Origin: Cloeon dipterum | Taxonomy: Eukaryota > Arthropoda > Insecta > Ephemeroptera > Baetidae | Length of the DNA: 64,000 nucleotides | NCBI RefSeq assembly: GCF_949628265.1 | Contig: NC_088787.1 | Location: 19,706,501 to 19,770,500 of the forward strand | Reading direction: 5' to 3' | Shown here: positions 14,201-26,800 of the stretch, piece after piece | How the letters are laid out: every line of letters begins with the position of its first letter | How positions within the stretch are numbered: the first letter of the stretch is position 1 | Program-made: the position numbers and the translations under genes | The notes under the pieces: model-generated | The model's database searches: none | Told to the model about the DNA's origin: nothing | The model's input: the letters and a program-made list of their open reading frames with translations, nothing else

Positions 14201-17200
14201 TCTGTGTGAGCATCCAGCCGTTCAAGTAGACGTCTCGCCATCACTACATAAAAGCTCAAACCACGACGCAAAAAATTCTTCCCCCATGCAAATCATCGGC
14301 AGAAAATGCGCGTTTTGCCATCAAATGGGGGGTGTCTATTACGCACTAGACCGCAGTTATTGGGTGGCGGAGTCACGTTTCTCCGAGCTGCCCGGAATTC
14401 GTCCGTCGTCGGCCGTCATCAAGATGAAAAACACGTTTTAGCCCCGGCGACGGTGGCTGCAAGCATGGGGCCAATCGAGCTCAATTTCTGCAGCATTCAC
14501 ACGTGCACTGATGTGGCCCGAGCCAGTGTGGGCCTGAATAAATAATTTGTTGCTTGGTTGTGTGCTTAGTGCTGGCTGCCTCTCTGCTCCAGCAGCTCTG
14601 TGCAGCATAAGAAAATTAATTTACTGCTGCTCGATGCAACTGGAACCATACTGATACGGCCCTGGCAACTGTTGTGCCACTCCCACTGTATAATTTTTAT
14701 TTTAAAGTTGCCATAATATATGAAGGGTGAGAAACTCTGGCTTTGCAGTTTTTTCCAGAAAAAAATGTATGTAACAGCAACAAATATCCGTTTTTCCAAA
14801 GAAGACCATTTTCTAATTTTTATTCTGAAATCCCCCCCCCCCCCAACTAATTAAGCGCAATTTAAAAGCATATTATAGAGGCTGCAATATATTTAAAAAA
14901 GGTCAAGAAATGGATTTCAGCCAATTTACAGCCACGAAGAATGAAATCATAGCTTGAAACTCCTTTACTAACTAGCGGAAAAATTGGCTGAAAAATTACT
15001 AATGGGAATGAAATTTGGATTTGAAAAATTAGTTTTTGAAAACAGAACACGTCACTGACGCAAAATTGGATATTAATCCGAAAAATTTCAGTTGAAGAAA
15101 ACATTAATAAAAAAGTGGCCACTTGAATTTTAGCATCTAATAATTGTTGTTCTAGATGTACCAAATTTATAAATTACAACAACGAATTGATAAATTTTTT
15201 TAAAACTACCTAGAAGCTCCGTTAAGGTGCCAACACTCGAGGTTGGTTGTTCCATATATATTATGAAAGAAATGGACTTCACAAATTAAGTAAGTTTTTT
15301 TAAAAAACGAGGATAAAGTCCGATAAAATGGAACCTAAAAGCTGCTTTATTTTTTTTCAAAAATTGTATACTTTATTCAATTGTCCCCCCTTTAGCCATT
15401 TACCGAAATACTGATTGTGAGAGAGTTCCAAACTGCGAATCAGACATTGAATAAAATTATTCTGCAAGAGAGACACTCCAGACTTAATTTATTCAAGAAG
15501 AATGCAAGGGAAAAAGCAATCACTTCTAACTTTCCACTAATGGCGATTGTCATACCATCTCGTGCGCTCGAGAGTCTCATCGAATTGAGAGCTACCGTGT
15601 AATTGCCACTCTTTGAGGCAGTGACACCATTAACGTGAATGCAAATTTCGCATTAATGGCGTAAGTTTGAGACGTGCAGCGCGTATTGCTGGCCTCTTTT
15701 CCCCGCCGTTTATTGCTTCATGGAAGCATGCAACGCTTAAATGCACTCTTTGCAACGCATATTCCGAGTTTTCTGGGGTCATCTAATGGTGTGTTCGGTT
15801 CGCCTTGCCTAATCGATCAGCGAGCTAGAGGTTCGTGTTGGGAGCGGCTGCCAACAGATTTCAAACGGACGAGGGGCTGAGGAGATGCCACGGCAGCGCA
15901 GAAATGCGAGAAAAATTGCCTTCAATTTGGCAAGCACCGCTTTCCGACGAAACCGACCTTCTTTACTCTGCACATGAAAATTTTTCTATGCCTTCTGGAA
16001 GGGTTCTTTTTTTCCCAAAATGAAAAACGGCAATTTATTAAAATAAAAAAAGATAAAATCTTTTGCTTCTTTGGATTTAATTAAACGAACATAACAAGGT
16101 GAAATTTCCACTTTAATCATTCCCAAAAAAGGATCATGCTTACACAAATTTTGGTCTTTAGGATGCTCTGTTAGAAAATTATGACTTCAAAAAGTTGTAA
16201 ACTCATGAAACGAAACCAAACTCGTTGATTAGCGACTCAAAAGCAATCACGGTGCCATCAATAAATTTATTTTTTACTGTATTGGTTCACAGTGCAAATT
16301 AAGTGAGACGTGGTCATTTCCTATACGGACAGTCTTCCAGTTAAGTTAAATCGCAGTCCATTAATTAAAATGGATCGCTTGTTGCAAGGTATACCGCGCG
16401 GTGCAACTGAAATGGACGTCGTAACGATGGGACAAACAACACGACAATTTATGTGCACCGGCCTGCCTGGCTGCCGGCACTTATACCAGCAAAGTTAGAT
16501 TTACTACCTGCGCCGAGCCACGTTTGATTATACCGGTCAGCTGTGAGATAAGCTATTCAAATTACCACGCAATTTCCGTGGAACACAGTCTTAAAACTCG
16601 GTCGTAACACCGCAGTCGGCCGGAAAATCGATGCGAACAACTTCCTCCCTTTTTTTCTCGCTCCAACGGACGCACACTGGTGATTGAGTGCCGATTCCGA
16701 GTCGAAAAGCCCCGAAACGCACCCTGAGGGCAGATTTATGCGCTCTCAGGGTTTGGCGGGGTGAGAAGTCGCGTGCCGCTGCGAGCAGGGCCGCGACACG
16801 CGAGCCGCTCCGGATTCGAATTTATGCGGAAAGTGCCGGTGCTGCGGTAGAATGCGCCACGCCAGCCCACTTTCGCCCCATAATCGCCGCGCGCGATAGC
16901 ATAATGCGTGCAGCTAACAAAAATTGCAGTTTAATTGATTTCCAGGTGGGCGGATGGATGGAGCAGATTCGAGTGCCACAAACTGCAGATTATCCGATTT
17001 ACGGCACTTGATTCGATTCCAAGTTTCGCGAGGGGAGAGGCGCGTTCCGTTTTTAAACGAGTATATACGGCTGATGTGAAAAATGGAATGGGGTTGGATG
17101 CGCTTCTTCCTCCCTGATAATATATCTCCAGTTTTTCTGACTTTTCGGATGTCCTAACTTCTTTTTCCTGCTACACATTTGATATTTCACAACCAAATTT

Positions 17201-17829
17201 ATTATGATTGTTAGAGGGAAAAAATATGGCTTAGTTAAGTCCAGCTGAGAAACTCGTAAACATCTTGTTGAGTGCAAGGAATTCAATTATAGTATAATGT
17301 TTCTCCGGGAACGGAAGCGACCTTTCTCCGCAATTTTCTTGCTTGGGAAACAAACAAAGATGACAGTTTCATTATGTGTGCTCGTGTACTGCATTACGTG
17401 CATTGTTATTACGTAAGAACTCAATTGTTTCCATGGGCAAGATTCCATAGAGTAAGAGCTAATGCGTCGTGCAATTTTCTTTTCCCCACAATGTTGAAGA
17501 AAGTGAATTACGTCAAGCTAAAAGCATTCTGTTACCCATGATGATATCTGAGGATACTTACATTTGTACTCCCATGATTAATTTTATAGAGACAAATAAA
17601 TCTGAATTGAATTCTGATGGGACGTACTGCAAGGACATTTATTTATTATTACTTGAGTTCAATTCATTGTCTGTGTTCAGGATTGGAAGTAATTTTATTG
17701 CAGATATGTAGAGAAACTATGCCCCATACATCTCCACATCCAAAACGACAACGAAATAGGGTTGAATGTTTTAATGCACATAGTCTCATCAATGCTTAGG
17801 TGTATTACGTTTAATTGAAGCTTATACTA

Positions 17830-17888
<59 letters not shown>

Positions 17889-20800
17889 ATTTGATAATTA
17901 ATGGAATTATTTATTTATTTATCGTTGTTTATTCTCACAGTTAGTCAATACATTCATGATATGGCAGTAAAAAAATTATAAAAGTAGGCGAGAAAAGGCA
18001 ACACTCCTGGCAAACAGCTTACGAAAACCCTGTCCAGGAGGACAGAGCCGGAGTGGGCCCAAACTAAGTATTAAAACACTTCACTACTAACACTTTAAAA
18101 TCTTGAAATCGCGTATTCCTTGCAAAGCGGAATAAACTGTGTCACACTACACGCCTTCATCACAGGTGGAATATGCCTGGACAGAATTAATTTCAGACCG
18201 TGCAAGCATATAAGACATTTCAACTTCAAACTAAAGAATTTTTCTCCATTTAATTGAGTCTTAAGTTATGCATGGTTAGCTGAATTAACCTTCCGGCACG
18301 TTAAGGGTTTCTGGGTAAGTAAGTTGATTATGAGCACGTACAAGTTCAAAAGCAACTAAACGTGCAGCTCTAAAAATAGTCTCTCTAGCGTTCACAAGAG
18401 TCATTTCCACGTTCAACCCGGAAGAATTAATAAATTTATCGGTGAACATCTACAAAATTTATCTTCAAACACAGAGGGTGGATAAAAACTAATCTGCCTG
18501 CCTCCTCTAGGATAAACGAGCCTCTAAACCAGTCTAATCACTCGATAAACAATAGGCCGAGGCTAATTTGATATCAGCCTCGCACCGGCGGCCAGCACTA
18601 CTTGATTTATTCACGACGCTGCTCCGTCGGCCAGGCCGTTAGTTTGTGTGTCCGTCCGTAGGCCGTGGGTTGAGCAGGCGGCGCCGCCAAGTGAGAGATG
18701 TTACCCGACAGTGCGGATGCTGCGCCTTCCCTGCAGGTGGTGCCGCGTGGCTAATGATCCCTGAGAGACCGATTCCGGACGCCCAGCCGGCGTGTTGCAA
18801 TGCTCCCTAATGGAGTCGGAATAATTAGATCGATTGCGCTGCAGCTGGCCCCGAGACCCAACAACTCGCGTCGTCGCCCGCAGTCGAACGTATTGGCGCC
18901 GCCGAGAGCAGCACGTACTCATTTGCCGCCGATTTATTGCCAACTCGCGCGAGAACTACACACCCGATGAAAATGGTTTTCTGCAGGATGTGACTGTGTT
19001 TTCACTGCTGCAGTTTTTTATATCATTCATTAACAGTTAGATTGGATCTCAATTTCAATTGAATTTTAAATAAGAGGGTTCTAAGGTTCCTCTTTTTTTA
19101 TTCAAATTAAAATAAGTTGCACGCTTAAATGATTTTAGGTTCTATAAAAATTTTACATTATTCAAAATTTTCCAATTATTTCCATTTTACTTTATAAATT
19201 TATTCTTAAAAAGATATAACATACATGTTAATTAAGTTGCAACAACAATTTTGATCTTAAACAATCTATATAAACTTTTTCTTACGAAAATTTGTCCAGC
19301 AGTTATTCATTTTACACAAGACGTTTAATGTTTTTTTCAATAAATGTATAATTTTTATGCATGATTTAAGTCCAAAAAATTAATAAATGAATTTTCCCAT
19401 TATTTATAACGAGTAGAACGTTTACAAAATTTGTATCTCAAACAATGCAAGCCTTTAAAAAGTCTCCGTGATTTGCAACAGCTCTGCTGGGAGTCACTAA
19501 CCCCCTGATCAACGCAGCAGTTTAAGCCTCTTAAAGGATTTGACCCGCCCACGGGGCATGAAACAGCCGACGTCAAGAGTCGGCGCGTGACGCAAAACTA
19601 TATTTTTAAGAGCACTCGTGGGTTTCGATTCTTTCCAACCCGGGTGCCACGAAAAATTGAACGAAACATTTTCTACCCAAATTAAATTTTGAACTTAAAA
19701 CACATTTGTTACTGTCTTCAGCTTTGCTAAAATAAAAATTGACGCAATTTTTAAATAAATTAACCTTTACTACCTTTTGTAAGGTCCATATTTAACTAAC
19801 ACCTCGCCATTTTTTTCCTCTATCGCGCTCGTGGATGACAGCTAATAATCTGGCTACGCTGGGGTGATGGATACATAATTGAATATGAAGAGTGCGGCTA
19901 CGCGAAGAGAAAGCAGTTTATCAGCGGGCAGGTGCGTTACGCCGCACAAAATTGATCACCTTTAGCCTGCCACTTTTCTTGACGGTGCGAATAACGAATA
20001 AAACAGGGCGGAACGGAAGGCATCGATGCTCTGGAGAGGTTTTTTCGCACCGACAATGCCGCCACACGTGAATTTTCCCAGCTCAGAAGCAGCTGCTCGT
20101 GCCGTTTTTGACATGTTAATGCTCTCGCTTCGCCAGTGCAGAAATTTAGTACTTTGCACAGCATAATGTCGGGCGCCAAAAAGCTCAGGTTTGATGCTAA
20201 AAGAACATAAATTTGCAGAACAAAACACTATTTCGCTCATTTCGAAGATATTTTTAGTACAGCAAGTGATGTAATCGTTTCTGCAGTAGTTCACCTATTC
20301 TTGCTCACATTTTCTTTTATATTTATTTAATTTTGCACACTCGACTAAGAAAATACAAGAATTTATTTTCTAACAGTTTGTGGTTATAGTTTAAAAAAAA
20401 GATTTCGCAAATTTCGAAAGAGTACGTTGGCAGCTACAAAATTATTCGTTCCTCTGCTGCAGCTTGCCTCAGAGGTCAGGTTCAGGTTGATGGGGAATGA
20501 TATAGTGCTAGCTATTCATAAACTAGGATTTTATGTTGGTTCTATATCACAGATGCTTTCCTGTCCTCTGACACTCGAGCCGTGGCAATTTTGCTTCAAT
20601 TTTTCACTGTTTTTGTTGTGTGTCGTTTTGAAAAGGTGCGCTATCACGCCGGCTTCTGTACGTTTTCCCATTGAAAATGGCAATTTTGATCCCTGGCGGC
20701 CATAAATCCTTCTTTGCACGCCTGCCTGCATCAAAGGCTTCATAAATAAGAAAAAGCGCGTTTTGTGTCAGCGAAAAATGTACGTTCGTCGGCTCTCTTT

Positions 20801-23800
20801 CGCACCAACGCAGAAATTTCGCCGCTCGATAATGCTCACGGCACAAGAGTTTTTTTCGCAGTAAGGGTGAAAACTTTCTGCAGCTGCACAACTTCTACTC
20901 GCGTGCGCTTTACTACCGTGATTCCGGCAGCCAGCGGTGAGGAAATATGGTCATGCAGAAACTTTTATTTTATGCAGTTGTTGTCGTCCGTGCAGCAGCA
21001 GTTTCTGAATTACGAGCAGCAATGAGAACGTGCGCCAAGTGCGGTTTCCCCTGCCAAGCGAAAGAGAAATGATGGATCGGGATCATGAGGGTGAGATGAC
21101 AGAATTTCATTACTGGGTCATTGGTGGTGTTGAGAGAGCAACACGGAAAATGTTTTATCTCGAAATAGAATAAAAAATTGAAGGACTCTTTGATGTATTT
21201 TATTCCTTTTTGCAACACACGGTTGGACTCATTTCAGCTATAAAAAAATTGAAGCTAAAAGCTACTCACAATTTAATCAGGTCATTGGGGAAAAATTAAA
21301 AGTCCAATTTCGATTGTTGATTGGTACTATTTATTGTTAAAGAATCAACAAAAAATTTCCATGTCATTGTTGTCCAGAATTATTTAAATCAGAATTCTGA
21401 AACGAAGATGACGGACTCCGCGATTGCGAAGGAAGAATCGATTTCTCCCTCCAGACTGCGGTCGGAGATCGACGCCCGGCACTTCACGATGCACGCGAGG
21501 CTGCCCGAATTCAACAGCAAGGACCCTGGAACGTGGTTCGTGCTGCTGGAGAACGATTTCGGCATGAACAAGGTGCTGGACGACGGGGTCAGGTACTCGC
21601 ACCTCATCTCGCTGCTCGGCTCGCGCATCAGCAACTTCATGGCGGTGGTGCGTGCCCCGCCACCCACCAACAAGTACGAGTTCCTGAAGCAGCAAGTTCT
21701 GCAGAGGTGCGCCGTCTCCAAGGAGCAGCAGTTCAAAGACTTTGTGTCCAAGATGGAGGGCAGCAACCGACTGCCTTCGCGGCTCCTTCACCGCCTGCGT
21801 CGTGAGGCTGTCAACCATGAGGTGTCCCAGTCGGACGCCTTCCTCAAGTGCCTCTGGCTCGAGAAACTGCCAGAGTTCGTCTGGAAGACCGTAGAGCCGC
21901 ACAAGAGGAGCATGAAGCTCGACCAGCTTGCCACCCTGGCCGACAGCATCTACGAGTCCAAGGGTCAGAGGGAGGTGGTCACGCCAAAGAGCAAGGTTAA
22001 ATTATTAATATTTCATCACTTTCAGGATGTGGCTTTAAAAAATCCGCGAAAAGTAAAATTTTAAGGTGTTTTCAAAATTAAAATTTCTGGTAATTTATCA
22101 AAGCTGATTATTGTAGTTCTTGCAACTAAACCAGAGCGAAACCAAAAATATTTTGAAAAATAGAACATGACTTTTGTCCCCTCCAACTATTTTTTTATTC
22201 GCAAACAAAAAGAGCGTAGTAAGGAAGATTTTGTCTTGAGAGAGTTGCCGTTGCCGCGCAACGCGGCCCCATCAAGTTTCAAGATTAATTATTACAATCA
22301 CGTCTAGCAGGTTGCGTCTGACTTTCTGCTGAAGGACATTGTGCGGAGGTTGGAGTTCCTCGAGGAGTGTCAGCGGCAACGAGATAAGTCGGCCCGAGCA
22401 GATGAGCGCAAGAAGGCCAGAGACTAGTTGGCACGCCGCAAAGCAGGAAGTGCGTTGACGAAGGCAAAACAACCGACCGCAAATATGTGTGATTAATTAT
22501 TAGACTGCTCGTTTGTTGATGTATTGTTGTTGTCTAATAAACAATTCTTTAAATTGTTCCCTGATCGTTTCAATATATCAAGTTGCCTGCATCTGTGGTC
22601 GGAGGAAAATGGCAAATAATATTGAACAGCTAAATGGTCCGTGATGTAGTGTTGGAATGGCCGCCTTTCCCATATTTTTCATCGGCGGCGTCTCAATCAC
22701 AGTGGAGCGACGCTTAATAAAAGGCTTGCTCACCTGTTTCGATTTTTCCCGCTGGGGAAAGTCCTAGGGAGCCAAGCTCTGCAAACACGAAACAACTTGT
22801 CACCGGGAAACTCTTCTGCTCGTAAAAGACGCGATTGACATTCTAGACGAGGCTTCTTTTGTTTTGCTCATTTTTCTACAACTTCACAATTTTGCTCTCT
22901 AAATGCGGCAGAAGCTGATCCAGCACGATGAATCTCCTCTCCCTATCTGTATCTCTGTCGCATGCTAATTTGGCGGGCATAAAAGGCTTGCAAATCCGGC
23001 GGAGAGTAAATGAAAAATTTGCATAACGACTGCTCGCCACGGCGGCTGTAGGACGTGCAAAGGGAATTGCAAATCGTACAATCTGAAAGGCAAGCGTAAT
23101 TAGCATCACAGTTTCCGCACTTAGCCTAAAAAAGCGTTCTGCACGCCTAGTGGAGCAACGAATATATCCTCGCTTGAATGAGCGTCGTCGAGAAGAAAAG
23201 GGCTCCTTGGCTGCGGCGCAAGGGGATGCGCGGGGGCTGCCTCAATCTCGTATGCTTGTGTTTGAAATTCCATTCACGCAGCGTTTGATGTGGTCTTCCC
23301 ACTTTGCGGGGGCGGAAAGGAAACTCGCACTCCTTGCTGCAACCACGCACCAGGGACCGAAAGGAGAATCTGTGTACACACACCGGCAGCTCACCTTATT
23401 TTCTGAATAATTCATGCAAATTACGCGCATGCAAATCAGGCGGCTTTCGCTGCCAACGCTCCTCCGTCGTGCCCACCTGGAGAACCGTAAAAATTCAAAT
23501 CGCAAAGCAAACAGCCGTTACTCACGTGCGCTCCTTCTCGGTTCTCCAACTGAGTGAGAAGGGAAAAGAGAAGTCTCTCTATGATAATGATGCACCATCG
23601 ATCTTCGCCGAGTGGTGGCCGAGCCTGTCTCCGCTTCACCCCTTTCATTCAATAAAAGTCGCCCCGCGTGCTAACAAGAAATGCTTTTCACTCTTTAAAA
23701 GCACCTGCCTCGTCCACTCTCCCTCCGCTTAATGATTACTGCATTGAAATTTACTGCAAACTCCTTCATACACTGCCACCCTGCACCCTTGGAGAGAAAA

Positions 23801-26800
23801 GCTTTTGGTGTTGCGGCAAATAAATTGCCACGGTAATGAACAGGTGCCGCTCTCTCGTTAAGACAAAAAACCCGACACCATGTGTTCCTATCGCTTTACT
23901 AATGGAAATGTCTTTCCTTTCATTAAAGTATAGTGACGTAGAGGAGCACTCAATTTCTAAAAAATTGATGGCACATTTTTATGGTTGTGAGGGTGAGTTG
24001 CGACATTCTCTTTATTTTAGACAGCACTGAACGCATTCAATCGTTTTCCACGACCGGTGAGGCACGCAACTCTAATATTTAGATTTTTTATTTGAAGGTA
24101 AAGTAGTTCTTATATACAGTTCTGATCAGAGAAAACATCCTCTGTCCTCTCCCCAAATTATGGCATCTAGAGTAGAGTATAGTATTTTACATATTTTTTA
24201 TCATTCTTGTTTATTCTTGCTCTAGTCATATATTTTATGGAAAAGAGAAATATTCCCAAGATTTAAGTGGAAATTTGCCATTTGCTTTATCAGAAAACGG
24301 GAACGGACGAGAAAGTTAACAATTTGCAAGGATTACAATCACACCAACCACAGAAGCTATGGAGCAGTGGTTTGTATAGGCTATATATTATTTGAAATAC
24401 CCCCACCAGTCGTCCGGCACATGTGCACACAGACTGACCGTAAAATTATATTTTCTTAGGGGTGAGCGTTTTTTTCTCCTCTGCAGCAATTTTTACAAAT
24501 TTTCTTTTCGACTGCGAGTTGCCAACTGTTAAAACAAAGAGAGAAAAAACGGCTCAACGCGTGCAAGGCATTTGTCGAGGCGGCTCTCCAACCCTAGTCA
24601 GCGCCAGCGGGTTGCTGTGTAAGTTTGGACCTTCAAACAGTAAAACATAACCCTGTATGCGCAGAATGTGCTTGCGTGTCTTCGTTTTCTCACCCAAGTA
24701 GTGAATTTAAGATAGTGAAATGATGTTAATATTCCTGTTTTACCCGTTCGCGCGGGAGGTTTTGCAATTTTGCCTTGACAGATTAAGAATGAAATTTGCT
24801 CTCCTTGCATAATTTTTACAATTTCTCGTCCTGAACGAACAAGCAAATGGGAAAGCTGCACTTCCATCTTGGGAATATTTCTAATCTCAAATCTTTTTTT
24901 ATTCTTAACCGATCAAGGCTAAATTCCATATTATCCCGCGGCGAACGGGTAATATTAAAACATCAATTCAACTTTTTTTCCGTATTCAAGTTTTATTCAA
25001 AAGGTTAATATTGCCTCCTTCGAGTCCTTGATGTGAAATTGCTTCTTGGTGAAACAGTGCTTAAAAAAACTCTACTTCCATTTATCGGATTTCCAAGAGT
25101 TTTATTTTTTTCTTTTTGCTTCTCATTCGCGACAAAAACTGAACGAGTATAAGCAGAAAGCAACTGCTGAGTTGGTATTGGAAGGGGCGAGTGCTGCGGG
25201 GCTAGAGTTAAGAGAGCAAAGAGCTGCGAATGGCAAACGCTGCAAAGAAACTACCTGTGCCCGGGGAGGGTGGCGAATGCGGCAATAAAAAAACGCAGGC
25301 AGTGGGGCCTTGGCTCTTAAATATTCAGCAAACATGAACCGGCGGTCTTTTCCACGCTCGAAACCGCCGCCGATTGATTCGGACTGCTGTGAAAATCGGC
25401 GGCGGATCACGGATATATGCGAGGAATAAAGGGAAAGAAAGGATCGGCGCGGCTGTCTGCCTTCTTTCATGCCAGCCGGACTGCGCGCGAGAAGATTTGC
25501 ACGCTCCGCAGTCGCCGACAATGCCTGTGAGATGAGGCTTGAAAATAAAAGCGGCTCGTCTCTTTTATTCGCCCGCTTGCAAAACGGTCCGAAAATAAAA
25601 TGAGGACGTGTGTGCTCTAAATTTATTATAAATTCTCAGAGCGCACCACGAGACGCAATACCTCCTATTCGATATGAGTGATATGACAAATTTTGAAAGT
25701 TGCGTGGCTTGGCATGAATTGTGTTTGTGAGATTGTAAAAATGAAATATTTGTCTTGCAGCATAACAAACCAGTTTCTTATTAGCATCACTCCTATTTTA
25801 CAAAGTATATAAATTCTGTCTTATCAAATTCAAAAAATGGATAATTTTATTAATTTGAATCTGGAATTCAAAAAGTTTTCTTTTTTTTGAATGAGCTGTT
25901 ATTTTAGTAAAATTAACTACAGAACATGTGAATGAAATATAAAACACAATCTCTTTATTCGAAATAACACTGTTAAAACAACCTAGTCAACAATTAATTT
26001 TCTGTTCAAGAGTTGGAAAATTTTCAATACTTGCGGTCAGCAAACTTTAAATATATAAATCTGCTACTAAAGGTTTTATTTGGTTTCCATGAGTTTTAAC
26101 AAACGCTTTAATCCAATTTGTTTGTTTATTCTAACCTGTACAAATTTCAATTTGTCTGGGGCAAACAATAATTGCCACTGGATGCCTGCTGAATTTATAT
26201 TTGGTTTCTTCCACTATCATTCACTAGCTTGTTCTAGAGAGAGTTGCTCTTAGCAATTATCAGAAACTTTCCAGCTATTCAAATTATAAAACAAATAAAA
26301 TGGAGGATTCCAAACCAAGACCGAAACTGTCTTACTCGAACGCTTTGAAATTAAATCCTATGAAGAACATCGGCAATAGAAAACGTGAGTCGCATTCATA
26401 CAACTTAAATTTTTTTGCAAATCAGTTACACGTTGTATCTTTTATTTTAACACATTTATCGTTCGATTATCGTTTTGAAGTTCCAATTTGAATGTGAAAT
26501 TTCTAGTATTTTTCACATTTAGAGGAAATCAGATTCTTCTCGAAAATATCATTTTTATTCAAACGACTCGCTACTTGCTGGTTTGCACCTTTCGAGCATG
26601 CGTGATTTGGCTTCACGGGACGAATGTCTAGCGTTTCAATGCAGTCCTCGGTGCGGAGGCAAGTGGCCCTTGAGTGGGCTGGGTCCCTGTGCGGGCTGGT
26701 GCGCCCATGTTTTCCGTTCGCGGTGTTATTGGGACCCGGGTTTCAGCATTCGTGCTAGCGCAGTGCGCGCCCTTCCCCCTCCTCGGACAGGGATAAAAAG

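Noticed and set aside
13962-14441. 159-codon open frame on the plus strand
   Set aside because: It has no homology I recognise, overlaps frames in other registers and sits in a GC-richer intron block. The composition explains its length.
21384-21902. Long minus-strand frame opposite the gag-derived gene
   Set aside because: It mirrors the GC-rich coding exon on the other strand. The plus-strand frame has the family match.
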